From the NCBI GenBank assembly GCA_023387335.1, contig JAEWIF010000017.1:1-64000 (forward strand): DNA of 64,000 nt, in the 5' to 3' direction. Every line of letters starts with the position of its first letter. Within the stretch, counting starts at the first letter, position 1. A model generated the notes under the pieces. The model made no database searches and was not told the DNA's origin. It saw nothing but the letters and a program-made list of their open reading frames with translations. Position numbers and translations under genes: made by a program. This document shows positions 51,399 to 59,411 of this stretch, in pieces. This stretch comes from Pseudomonadota bacterium (GTDB lineage: Bacteria; Pseudomonadota; Gammaproteobacteria; Burkholderiales; Burkholderiaceae_C).

Positions 51399-52307
51399 AT
51401 GGTCGAACTGAAGCGATGGACGCACCTGGTCGCCCTCGCCGAGGAGCGCCATTTCGCGCGCGCGGCGGAGCGGGTCCACCTGAGCCAGCCCGCCTTCAGC
51501 CGCAGCATCCAGCTGCTGGAAAACCAGGTCGGCATGCAGCTGTTCGACCGCGACTCGGGCACCGTCAAGCCCACGCCCGCCGGCCTGTTCCTGGTCGATC
51601 GCGCGCGCCGCCTGCTGTTCGATGCGCGCAGCCTGCAGCGCGACACCGAGTTCTATCGCGACAGCAGGCTGGGCGACACCGCCTTCGGCGCCGGCCCGCT
51701 GCCCGCCGCCACGCTGATGCCGCGGGCGCTGGTCGAACTGCGGAACGAATACCCCGGCGTGAACCTGCGGCTGGAGATCGGCAACTGGTCGCTCCTGTGC
51801 GAGCGCCTGCTGGACGAGGACCTCGAGTTCCTGGTCAACGACGCGCGCGACCTCAAGCCCGATCCCCGGCTGGAGATGACGCCGCTCGGCCGGCAGCAGG
51901 CGAAGGTGTTCGCGCGAGCCGGGCATCCGCTCGCCGGCCGGCCCTGCACGCTGGCGCAGGCCTGGCAGTACGGCATCGCGTCGCCGAAATGGCCGCAGCC
52001 GCTGCAGGCCCTGGTGGCCCGCCTGGTCGGGGAGCCGGCCGGCGCGTCGCCGGTGCCGGCGATCGAGTGCGACGACTTCAGCCTGCTTCGGCAGCTGGCC
52101 CTGGCGACCGACACGCTCGTCGGGGCTTCCGAAGCCACCTACCGCGCCGACATCGACGCCGGCGTGCTGGTGCGGCTGGACGTGCAGGACCTGCCGGAGG
52201 TGCCGTCCGACATGAGCATCGTGCAGCTGGCCAACCGCACGCCCTCGCCGATGGCCGAGCGCGCCATCGGTTGCGTGCAGAAGATCGCGCGGGAAGTGAA
52301 CGCCTAG
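51399..52307 (+). CDS. LysR-family transcriptional regulator
   Basis: 302 aa from the ATG at 51399 (MVELKRWTHLVAL); an ATG at 51375 would add eight residues but leaves little room for the promoter. The winged helix has HFARAAERVHLSQPAFSRSI and IQLLENQVGMQLFDR. The effector domain covers about residues 90-295. Its targets are not evident: the divergent neighbour is the BLUF-like gene, and a 10-bp palindrome lies between. The stop overlaps the convergent BamE-like gene by 3 bases. Confidence 0.9.
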   Translation: MVELKRWTHLVALAEERHFARAAERVHLSQPAFSRSIQLLENQVGMQLFDRDSGTVKPTPAGLFLVDRARRLLFDARSLQRDTEFYRDSRLGDTAFGAGPLPAATLMPRALVELRNEYPGVNLRLEIGNWSLLCERLLDEDLEFLVNDARDLKPDPRLEMTPLGRQQAKVFARAGHPLAGRPCTLAQAWQYGIASPKWPQPLQALVARLVGEPAGASPVPAIECDDFSLLRQLALATDTLVGASEATYRADIDAGVLVRLDVQDLPEVPSDMSIVQLANRTPSPMAERAIGCVQKIAREVNA

Positions 52308-52804
52308 CGGCTGGGGCCGCCCCGGTTCTCCGGAGCTTCGGGGTCCGGCCCGGAGGACGTCCGCACGACCTTCATGTCGGGATCGAACCAGACGGTGAAC
52401 ATCATCGAGGTGCCGGGCGGCTGCATGTAGCGCCAGTCCCAGGCCTCTTCCTTCTTCAGCGCGTACGGCGTCCGCTTTGCCGGCTTGCCCAGCATGCGCC
52501 GCACTTCCTCCATCCTCATCCCCGGCTGGACCCTGGCGAAGGTGGTGGGCGTGAGCACCTGGCGCAGCGCGGTCATCTTGCCGTCCGCGCCGATGGTGAT
52601 CATGTAGTTCTGGTGGCCGGACGGATTGCGGTTGTATTCCAGCGTGTGGGCGCCGCCCGCCTCGTCCCAGACGTTCTCCGGCGCGCCGAACTGGGCCCGC
52701 ACGTCCGCCTCGGTGGACACGCCCTCCTCGAGCTTTTCGATGCGCCGCTGGTCGCAGCCGACGAGCGCGGCCAGGGCCGCGAGGATTCCACTGACGAGCC
52801 CCAT
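52304..52804 (-). CDS. BamE/SmpA-like outer-membrane lipoprotein
   Basis: 166 aa from the ATG at 52804. A lipoprotein signal with lipobox ALVGC (Cys 17) is followed by two BamE-like half repeats, each with an LG/FGxP turn: VRAQFGAPENVW near residue 36 and VRRMLGKPAKR near residue 102. A Trp-rich strand (AWDWRYMQPPG) follows. BamE family proteins help the outer-membrane beta-barrel assembly complex. This one is longer than E. coli BamE and could be a paralogue. It diverges from the DUF3460-scpA-nadB operon. Confidence 0.75.
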   Translation of the reverse strand: MGLVSGILAALAALVGCDQRRIEKLEEGVSTEADVRAQFGAPENVWDEAGGAHTLEYNRNPSGHQNYMITIGADGKMTALRQVLTPTTFARVQPGMRMEEVRRMLGKPAKRTPYALKKEEAWDWRYMQPPGTSMMFTVWFDPDMKVVRTSSGPDPEAPENRGGPSR

Positions 52805-52817
52805 GGACCACCGTAGG

Positions 52818-52823
52818 TAAAAT
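52818..52823 (+). promoter_or_regulatory. Putative -10 box of the DUF3460-scpA-nadB operon
   Basis: TAAAAT followed by CGACG, 23 bases before the DUF3460 start; same context as the metG and gpmA boxes. No strong -35 is visible. Confidence 0.45.
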
Positions 52824-52846
52824 CGACGACTCACCCGACCGAGTCT

Positions 52847-53077
52847 ATGTCCAAGTTGCTCCGCATCTTCCGCCGGCCGGACTACAAGTCCGACGTTACC
52901 CAGTTCATCGAGCAGCTGAAGGCGCAGCGCCCCGACATCGAAGCCCAGCAGCGCGCCGGCCGCGCCATCTGGTGGGACAAGCACATCGACCGCGACGCCC
53001 TGGGCGAGTGGAAGAAGGCCCGGGTGCCGCAGAAACCGTACGTGTACGGCAGCGGCGGCGACGACAACCGCACCTGA
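52847..53077 (+). CDS. DUF3460 family protein
   Basis: 76 aa. The conserved start MSKLLRIFRRPDYKSDVTQF and the central AIWWDKHIDRDALGEW identify DUF3460, a short cytoplasmic family confined to betaproteobacteria and normally found directly before scpA. Function unknown. The scpA GTG starts one base after its stop, so the pair is co-translated. Confidence 0.9.
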   Translation: MSKLLRIFRRPDYKSDVTQFIEQLKAQRPDIEAQQRAGRAIWWDKHIDRDALGEWKKARVPQKPYVYGSGGDDNRT

Positions 53078-53078
53078 C

Positions 53079-53933
53079 GTGAACGACAGCGAACAGGCCA
53101 GCCTGCCCGAGCCCGTTTCGCCGGAGCTCACGGGCATGCCCGACGTGGTGGACCAGGTCGCACTGGCGCGGCTGTACGGCGAACCGCTGTTCGCCATGCC
53201 CACCGACCTGTACATCCCGCCGGATGCGCTGGAGGTGTTCCTCGAGGCCTTCGAAGGCCCGCTGGACCTGCTGCTCTACCTCATCCGCAAGCAGAACTTC
53301 AACATCCTCGACATCCCGATGGCGGCCGTCACCCGCCAGTACCTGGTGTACGTCGAGGAGATCCGCTCGCGCAACCTGGAGCTGGCGGCCGAATACCTGC
53401 TGATGGCCGCGATGCTGATCGAGATCAAGTCGCGCATGCTGCTGCCGCCCAAGAAGGTGGCCGAGGGGCAGGAACCCGAAGACCCGCGCGCGGAGCTGGT
53501 GCGCCGCCTGCTCGAATACGAGCAGATGAAGATGGCCGCCGCCCGCCTGAACGAGGTGCCGCAGGTCGGCCGCGACGTGCTGCGCGCGCAGGTCTACATC
53601 GAGCAGTCGCTGCAGCCGCGCTTCCCCGACGTGCACGTGGTCGACCTGCAGGAAGCCTGGCGCGACATCCTCAAGCGCGCCAAGCTGGTCCAGCACCACA
53701 GGATCACGCGCGAGGAGCTCTCGGTGCGCGAGCACATGAGCATCGTCCTGCGCAAGCTGCAGGGCCGCAAGTTCGTGGAGTTCGAGAACCTGTTCGACAC
53801 CACGCGCGGCATGCCGGTGCTCATCGTCACCTTCATCGCGATGCTCGAACTGGCCAAGGAAACCCTCATCGAGGTGACGCAGGCCGAGGCCTTCGCCCCC
53901 ATCTACGTGCGCCTGGCGTACTCGCCGGCGTGA
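53079..53933 (+). CDS. scpA: Segregation and condensation protein A
   Basis: 284 aa from a GTG at 53079. ScpA is the kleisin that bridges SMC heads in chromosome condensation and segregation. The core begins FLEAFEGPLDLLLYLIRKQNFNI-type at about residue 55, followed by AEYLLMAAMLIEIKSRMLLP, the family signature. The C-terminal winged helix carries VLIVTFIAMLELAKETLI. No scpB is in the window. The stop overlaps the nadB start (TGATG). Confidence 0.95.
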   Translation: MNDSEQASLPEPVSPELTGMPDVVDQVALARLYGEPLFAMPTDLYIPPDALEVFLEAFEGPLDLLLYLIRKQNFNILDIPMAAVTRQYLVYVEEIRSRNLELAAEYLLMAAMLIEIKSRMLLPPKKVAEGQEPEDPRAELVRRLLEYEQMKMAAARLNEVPQVGRDVLRAQVYIEQSLQPRFPDVHVVDLQEAWRDILKRAKLVQHHRITREELSVREHMSIVLRKLQGRKFVEFENLFDTTRGMPVLIVTFIAMLELAKETLIEVTQAEAFAPIYVRLAYSPA

Positions 53934-55504
53934 TGACCATGCTCGATTTCGACGTCGTGATCGTCGGCAGCGGCCTCGCCGGCCTGTCCGCCGCCATGCA
54001 CCTCGCGCCCACGCACCGCGTGGCCGTGATCACCAAGCGCGCGCTGGCCGACGGCTCCAGCGGCTGGGCCCAGGGCGGCATCGCCGCCGTGATGGACCGC
54101 GGCGACAGCTTCGAGTCGCACGTCGACGACACGCTGGTCGCGGGCGCCGGCCTGTCCGACCCGACCGCCACCCGCTTCGTGGTGGAGCACGCGCCCGAGA
54201 GCATCGCCTGGCTGCGCCAGCTGGGCGTGCCGTTCTCGCAGGAGCACGGCCAGCTGCACCTGACGCGCGAAGGCGGCCACAGCGCGCGCCGCATCGTCCA
54301 CGTCACCGACGCCACCGGCGCCGCCGTGCAGCGCACGCTGATCGAGCACGTGCAGCGCACGCCCAACATCCAGCTGTTCGAGCACCACACTCTGGTCGAC
54401 CTGATCACCAGCCGGCGACTGGGCGGCGAGCAGCCGCCGCGCTGCCTGGGCCTGTACGCGCTGGACGAGCGCACCGACGAGGTCGTCACCTTCCGCGCGC
54501 CGCACACCATCCTAGCCACCGGCGGCGCGGGCAAGGTGTACCTGTACACGACCAACCCCGACACCGCGACGGGCGACGGCATCGCCGCCGCGTGGCGCGC
54601 GGGCTGCCGGGTGACGAACATGGAGTTCATCCAGTTCCACCCGACCTGCCTGTACCACCCGCTGGTCAAGAGCTTCCTGATCACCGAGGCGGTGCGCGGC
54701 GAGGGCGGCAGGCTGCTGCTGCCGGACGGCACGCGCTTCATGCCGCAGCACGACCCGCGCGCCGAACTGGCGCCGCGCGACGTGGTGGCCCGCGCCATCG
54801 ACTTCGAGATGAAGAAGCACGGCCTGGACTGCGTGTACCTGGACATCTCGCACCAGCCCGCCGAATTCATCCGCGAGCACTTCCCCAACATCCATGCGCG
54901 CTGCCTGGAGCTGGGCATCGACATCACGCGCCAGCCGATCCCGGTGGTGCCGGCCGCGCACTACACCTGCGGCGGCATCCACACCGACCTGTCGGGCCGC
55001 ACCGACCTGCCCGGCCTGCATGCCATCGGCGAGACGGCCTACACCGGCCTGCACGGCGCCAACCGGCTGGCCAGCAACTCGCTCGTGGAGTGCATGGTGT
55101 TCGCGCGCTCGGCGTCGCAGGACATCCGCGCCACGCCGCGGCCGGCGGTGCCGCGGCTGCCGGCCTGGGACGAGAGCCGCGTCACCGACGCCGACGAATC
55201 GGTGGTGATCTCCCACAACTGGGACGAGCTGCGCCGCTTCATGTGGGACTACGTCGGCATCGTCCGCACCAACAAGCGCCTGGAGCGCGCCGCGCACCGC
55301 ATCCGCCTGCTGCAGGAAGAGATCCAGGAGTTCTACGCCAACTTCCACGTCAGCCGCGACCTGCTGGAGCTGCGCAACCTGGTGACGGTGGCCGACCTCA
55401 TCGTGCGGTCGGCGCAGTCGCGGCACGAGAGCCGCGGGCTGCATTTCAGCCGGGACTACCCCGAGCTGGATCCCGTCGCGCAGCCGACGACCCTCACGCC
55501 CTAA
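53933..55504 (+). CDS. nadB: L-aspartate oxidase
   Basis: 523 aa from the ATG at 53933. It oxidises L-aspartate to iminoaspartate, the first step of de novo NAD synthesis. The FAD site is VVIVGSGLAGLSAA at about residues 8-21. SSGWAQGGIAAV follows near residue 43, with ATGGAGKVYLYTTNP near 195, the active-site HYTCGGIHTD near 345 and GLHGANRLASNSLVE near 370. The C-terminal helical domain is complete. It works with nadA and nadC, found 0.7-2.7 kb downstream on the other strand. Confidence 0.96.
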   Translation: MTMLDFDVVIVGSGLAGLSAAMHLAPTHRVAVITKRALADGSSGWAQGGIAAVMDRGDSFESHVDDTLVAGAGLSDPTATRFVVEHAPESIAWLRQLGVPFSQEHGQLHLTREGGHSARRIVHVTDATGAAVQRTLIEHVQRTPNIQLFEHHTLVDLITSRRLGGEQPPRCLGLYALDERTDEVVTFRAPHTILATGGAGKVYLYTTNPDTATGDGIAAAWRAGCRVTNMEFIQFHPTCLYHPLVKSFLITEAVRGEGGRLLLPDGTRFMPQHDPRAELAPRDVVARAIDFEMKKHGLDCVYLDISHQPAEFIREHFPNIHARCLELGIDITRQPIPVVPAAHYTCGGIHTDLSGRTDLPGLHAIGETAYTGLHGANRLASNSLVECMVFARSASQDIRATPRPAVPRLPAWDESRVTDADESVVISHNWDELRRFMWDYVGIVRTNKRLERAAHRIRLLQEEIQEFYANFHVSRDLLELRNLVTVADLIVRSAQSRHESRGLHFSRDYPELDPVAQPTTLTP

Positions 55505-55590
55505 GCCCTCCGACTCGGGTTTGCACCCGGTGCTCGGCAGGAGTTCCTGCCTCTAGCATGGCCGTCCCAACACGAACCAGGAGACGGCCC

Positions 55591-56193
55591 ATGGGCATCG
55601 GAATCGAGACGGCGCTGCGCGCCGGGGCGCTGGCCGCGGCGCTCGCGTTGACGGCCTGCGCGAACCTGCCGGGCGGCGGCAACTGGGTCCCCATCGTGGA
55701 CGCCGGCAAGGGCATGGAGAAGCTCAACCGCGTCGGCGAGGCGGACTGGGCGCTGGTCGACGGCGCGCTGCAGGCCACCAAGGGGAGCGGCAACGCCTAC
55801 CTGGTCACCCGCGAGTCGTACCAGGACTTCGCGATCCGCGCCGAGTTCTGGGCCAGCGACGACGCCAACAGCGGCTTGTTCATGCGCTGCCAGAAGCCGG
55901 CCGACATCAACGACGAGACCTGCTACGAGGCCAACATCTTCGACCAGCGGCCCGACCCCACCTACGGCACCGGCTCCATCGTGAAGGTGGCGCCCGTGCG
56001 GCAGCCGCCACCCAAGGCCGGCGGCAAGTGGAACACCATGGAAGTGACGCTCAAGGGCGACCACATCGTGGTCGTGCTCAACGGCGAGAAGACCGTGGAC
56101 CACCGGGACCGCAAGTTCGCCAGCGGCCCGGTCGCCCTGCAGTGGGGACGCGGAACGGTGAAGTTCCGCAAGGTGGAGATCAGGCCGATCTGA
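55591..56193 (+). CDS. DUF1080 (3-keto-disaccharide hydrolase-like) lipoprotein
   Basis: 200 aa with AGGAGA nine bases before the ATG. A lipoprotein signal ends in LALTAC (Cys 23). The rest is a concanavalin-like beta sandwich of the DUF1080 family: DWALVDGALQATKGSG, FWASDDANSGLFMRC near residue 85, and a closing VALQWGRGTVKFRKVEIRP. DUF1080 members include glucoside 3-keto hydrolases and carbohydrate-binding proteins; no catalytic assignment is possible. It lies between nadB and convergent nadA with its own ribosome-binding site. Confidence 0.82.
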   Translation: MGIGIETALRAGALAAALALTACANLPGGGNWVPIVDAGKGMEKLNRVGEADWALVDGALQATKGSGNAYLVTRESYQDFAIRAEFWASDDANSGLFMRCQKPADINDETCYEANIFDQRPDPTYGTGSIVKVAPVRQPPPKAGGKWNTMEVTLKGDHIVVVLNGEKTVDHRDRKFASGPVALQWGRGTVKFRKVEIRPI

Positions 56194-56214
56194 CGGCCTG
56201 CGACGTGTCGGGGC

Positions 56215-57330
56215 TCAGGCGGCCCCGATGTTCGGCACCAGCGCCCCGGCCGGCTGGCCGTTCTTAAGCGCGGCGGTGAACGCCAGCATCCGATCGATCG
56301 GCAGCCGCGCGCGTTCGCCCAAGGCCGGGTCCACGAAGATCTCGTTCGCGCCGCTCTCCAGCACCTGCGCCAAGCCCGCCAGCCCGTTCATCGCCATCCA
56401 CGGGCAGTGCGCGCAGCTCTTGCAGGTCGCGCTGTTGCCGGCGGTCGGCGCTTCGTAGAACATCTTGTCCGGGTTGAGCGTGCGCAGCTTGTGCATCATC
56501 CCGTTGTCGGTGGCGACGATGAACTCCTTCGAATCGAGTTCGCGGGCGGCCTTCAGGATCGCCGAGGTCGAGCCCACCGCGTCGGCCAGCGCCACGACGT
56601 CCGCCGGCGACTCGGGGTGCACCAGCACCTTGGCCTTCGGGTGCTCCTTCATCAGGGCTTCCAGCTCGAACGCCTTGAACTCGTCGTGCACGATGCACGA
56701 GCCGCTCCAGAACACCATGTCGGCGCCGGTCTGGCGCTGGATGTAGCTGCCCAGGTGGCGGTCGGGCGCCCACAGGATCTTGTGGCCCTTGTCCTTGAGC
56801 GCGCTGACGATGTCCAGCGCGCAGCTGGAAGTGACCAGCCAGTCCGAGCGCGCCTTCACCGCCGCGCTGGTGTTGGCGTAGACCACCACGGTGCGGTCCG
56901 GATGCTGGTCGCAGAAGGCGCTGAACTCGCTGATGGGACAGCCCAGGTCCAGCGAACAGGTGGCGTCCAGGTCGGGCATCAGCACGCGCTTTTCCGGCGA
57001 CAGGATCTTGGCCGTCTCGCCCATGAAGCGCACGCCCGACACCACCAGCGTCTGAGCCGGATGGTCGCGGCCGAAACGCGCCATCTCCAGCGAATCGCTG
57101 ACGATGCCGCCGGTCTCCTCGGCCAGGTCCTGCAGGTCCGGATGCACGTAGTAGTGCGACACCATGACGGCGTTGCGCTCCTTCAGCAGGCGCTTGATGC
57201 GCGCCTTCAGCTCGGTGCGTTCGGCGGGCGTGGGCTCCTGCGGGATGCGCGCCCACGCGTGGCGCGTGTCGCAGGCGTTGCCGACCGGCTGTTCGTACTC
57301 GACGTCGAAGATCGGGATCACGGCGCTCAT
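56215..57330 (-). CDS. nadA: Quinolinate synthase
   Basis: 371 aa. It condenses iminoaspartate with dihydroxyacetone phosphate to quinolinate using one [4Fe-4S] cluster. Signatures are VMVSHYYVHPDLQDLAE near residue 55, the first cluster Cys in LDATCSLDLGCP near residue 123, the second in the WSGSC segment near residue 210, and the C-terminal CKSCAHCPWM near residue 312. It follows nadC by 6 bases in a minus-strand operon and converges on the DUF1080 gene. Confidence 0.96.
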   Translation of the reverse strand: MSAVIPIFDVEYEQPVGNACDTRHAWARIPQEPTPAERTELKARIKRLLKERNAVMVSHYYVHPDLQDLAEETGGIVSDSLEMARFGRDHPAQTLVVSGVRFMGETAKILSPEKRVLMPDLDATCSLDLGCPISEFSAFCDQHPDRTVVVYANTSAAVKARSDWLVTSSCALDIVSALKDKGHKILWAPDRHLGSYIQRQTGADMVFWSGSCIVHDEFKAFELEALMKEHPKAKVLVHPESPADVVALADAVGSTSAILKAARELDSKEFIVATDNGMMHKLRTLNPDKMFYEAPTAGNSATCKSCAHCPWMAMNGLAGLAQVLESGANEIFVDPALGERARLPIDRMLAFTAALKNGQPAGALVPNIGAA

Positions 57331-57336
57331 GTCAGT

Positions 57337-58197
57337 TCACAGCTCCTTGAAGCGCATGGAGTAGTCGGTCGCCTTCACGTCCTTGGTCAGCGCTCCGATG
57401 GAAATGCGGTCGACGCCGGTTTCCGCAAGCTCACGCACCCGCTCCAGCGTCACGCCGCCGGAGATCTCCAGCACGGCACGGCCTTCGTTCAGGCGCACGG
57501 CTTCGCGCAGCGTCGGCATGTCCATGTTGTCCAGCAGCACCATCTTCGCGCCGGCCGCGAGGGCCTCGCGCAGCTGGTCGAGGTTCTCGACCTCGATCTG
57601 CACGAAGTCGGCGGAAGCCGCCACCTCGGCCGCGGCCCGCAGCACCGGCGTGACGCCGCCCGCCGCCGCGATGTGGTTCTCCTTGATCAGCACCGCGTCG
57701 TACAGCCCGATGCGGTGGTTGGCGCCGCCGCCGGTGCGCACCGCGTACTTCTGCGCCAGCCGCAGGCCGGGCAGCGTCTTGCGGGTGTCCACGATCTTCG
57801 CCCGGGTGCCGCGCACGGCTTCCACGTACTCGCCGGTCCTGGTCGCCACCGCGCTGAGCAGCTGCAGGAAGTTGAGCGCGGTGCGCTCGGCCGTCAGCAG
57901 CGCGCGGGCGTCGCCGCGGATCTCGACGACGGGCTGGCCGACGGCGCAGCGGCGCCCTTCCGGGACGGCCCAGGTGATGGAGGCCTGCGGGTCGCACTGG
58001 CGGACGGCGGCGACAAACCACGGGCCGCCGCAGACGATGGCGGGCTCGCGGGCGATGACCACCGCCTGGGCCTGGCGGCCGGCGGGCACGAGGCCGGCCG
58101 TGAGGTCGGCCGCGCCGACGTCTTCCGCCAGCGCGCGCCCGGCATCCTGCCGGGCCAGGTCGGCCACGGCCGCGGGGCTGAAATCGAAGCGTTCCAT
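57337..58197 (-). CDS. nadC: Nicotinate-nucleotide pyrophosphorylase (quinolinate phosphoribosyltransferase)
   Basis: 286 aa, family length. It converts quinolinate and PRPP to nicotinate mononucleotide. Signatures are ALLTAERTALNFLQLLSAVA near residue 100, VDTRKTLPGLRLAQKYAV near residue 137, GGGANHRIGLYDAVLIKENH near residue 155 and EVENLDQL near residue 202. It is first in the nadC-nadA operon. A perfect 13-bp inverted repeat begins 11 bases upstream of the start and may control it. Confidence 0.96.
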   Translation of the reverse strand: MERFDFSPAAVADLARQDAGRALAEDVGAADLTAGLVPAGRQAQAVVIAREPAIVCGGPWFVAAVRQCDPQASITWAVPEGRRCAVGQPVVEIRGDARALLTAERTALNFLQLLSAVATRTGEYVEAVRGTRAKIVDTRKTLPGLRLAQKYAVRTGGGANHRIGLYDAVLIKENHIAAAGGVTPVLRAAAEVAASADFVQIEVENLDQLREALAAGAKMVLLDNMDMPTLREAVRLNEGRAVLEISGGVTLERVRELAETGVDRISIGALTKDVKATDYSMRFKEL

Positions 58198-58208
58198 GCG
58201 GCGAGCAT

Positions 58209-58242
58209 AGCCTTACGCCGATGGCTCCGTCGGCGTAAGGCT
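58209..58242. repeat. Perfect 13-bp inverted repeat upstream of nadC
   Basis: AGCCTTACGCCGA at 58209-58221 and its exact complement at 58230-58242 are separated by 8 bases. It lies between the divergent nadC and thioredoxin-like genes, 11 bases from the nadC start. It could be a dimeric operator, a leader hairpin over the nadC start, or a small extragenic palindrome. No T-run follows on either side, so it is not an intrinsic terminator. Confidence 0.7.
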
Positions 58243-58279
58243 GACGAGCGCGCGCGGCGGGAGCCGGGACAATCGGGGC

Positions 58280-58603
58280 ATGGAAACCGCCTATCTCGAC
58301 AAGGAACCCACCCGCGCCGAAGTCGACGGCTGGACCGGCGCCACGCTGCTGGAATTCGGCGCGCCCTGGTGCGGCTGGTGCCGCGGCGCGCAGCCGAAGA
58401 TCGCGCAGGCGCTCGAGCCGCACGCCTCGGTGCGCCACGTGAAGGTGGAAGACGGCAGCGGCCGGCGGCTGGGCCGCTCGTTCGGCATCAAGCTCTGGCC
58501 GACGCTGGTGTTCCTGCGCGACGGCCACGAGGTCGCGCGGCTGGTGCGGCCGCAGGACCACCAGGGCATCGCCGACGCGCTGGCGCGCATCGACGGCGCC
58601 TGA
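58280..58603 (+). CDS. Thioredoxin-family protein
   Basis: 107 aa, cytoplasmic (no signal). The redox site is APWCGWCRGAQ, a CGWC variant of the thioredoxin CGPC, at about residues 28-38. The cis-Pro loop is LWPTLVFLRDG near residue 73. The start at 58280 begins METAYLDKEP. Small members with this motif reduce disulfides or protect against stress; the partner is unknown. It diverges from nadC. Confidence 0.88.
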   Translation: METAYLDKEPTRAEVDGWTGATLLEFGAPWCGWCRGAQPKIAQALEPHASVRHVKVEDGSGRRLGRSFGIKLWPTLVFLRDGHEVARLVRPQDHQGIADALARIDGA

Positions 58604-58608
58604 GCGGC

Positions 58609-59355
58609 TCAGTCGGCCGCGAAACAGTAAAGCAGGCCGGCGCCGCCGCTGGCCTTGAGCGCGTCCATGCTGCAGCCGCGCGAGCCGTGCGAGGAGTTCC
58701 AGGACTTGGACGCATCGTCGTCGCGCAGTCCGCTGCGGTCATGGTGGCCCACGATGGCCGACCCGTCGGTGCCCGAGGTCCAGTTGCGGCAGGTGGTGTC
58801 GCCGGTCGCGGTGGACGCGCGGCCCTCGGGCGTGCTGCCGGTCAGGATGTCGTGCGTGTTCACCGGATCGCCGTTGCCGCTGACCCCTTCGCCCTTTTCC
58901 GTGAGCGCGGTCTGCTTGTTCAGGTTGTTCTGGCCGTGCAGCTGGTCGACGCCGGACGCGATGGTCTGGCCCTTCGCGTTCTGCCAGGGACCGCGGCCGA
59001 TGCGATCGCGCGCGTTCACCGCGGCGCCGCCACCCGTCGCGGGATTGCTGAGATAGGCGCGCCACTGGCGGCCGCCTGCGCCCGCGGCCGAAGCCAACGC
59101 CTGGCAATGGCGATCGGCGCCGGCGATGCCGCCGAAGTTCGCGCCCTGTCCCGGGTTGGCGCTGGTGACGAAGAAGCTCATGCCGCCGCGCGAGCCGCTC
59201 GCCGCGCTACCCGTGCCCGAGGCGCTCGAGGCGCTCGAGGCGCTGGCCGTGCGCGTGCTGCCGGCGCTGCCGGCGGTCGACGTGGTGCTGCCGGCGCAGG
59301 CCGCGACGAGGGCGGCGGCGCAAAGGGCGAGGACGGTGGGATAGGGGCGCGACAT
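58609..59355 (-). CDS. Lipoprotein with a DUF1554/lectin-like domain
   Basis: 248 aa from the ATG at 59355. The signal peptide ends in ALVAAC (Cys 20). A Ser/Ala/Thr/Gly-rich linker (about residues 21-57), partly encoded by 9-bp tandem repeats, leads to a cysteine-containing domain. That domain starts MSFFVTSANPGQGANFGG and includes DRHCQALA, RAYLS, GPWQNAKGQ and a C-terminal SRGCSMDALK. This resembles the DUF1554 family, often annotated lectin-like; function unknown. It is probably surface-exposed on a flexible tether. It converges on the thioredoxin-like gene. Confidence 0.72.
   Translation of the reverse strand: MSRPYPTVLALCAAALVAACAGSTTSTAGSAGSTRTASASSASSASGTGSAASGSRGGMSFFVTSANPGQGANFGGIAGADRHCQALASAAGAGGRQWRAYLSNPATGGGAAVNARDRIGRGPWQNAKGQTIASGVDQLHGQNNLNKQTALTEKGEGVSGNGDPVNTHDILTGSTPEGRASTATGDTTCRNWTSGTDGSAIVGHHDRSGLRDDDASKSWNSSHGSRGCSMDALKASGGAGLLYCFAAD
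59218..59244. repeat. Three tandem copies of a 9-bp unit
   Basis: CGAGGCGCT is repeated exactly three times inside the Ser/Ala linker of the lipoprotein gene (minus strand codes Ala-Ser-Ser-type triplets). In-frame unit length means copy-number change would alter linker length without breaking the gene. Confidence 0.85.
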
Positions 59356-59411
59356 GGGGCATCTCCTGGAACGAGGATGCCGCAGGCTATTCCGCCCGCG
59401 CGCCTTGCGCC

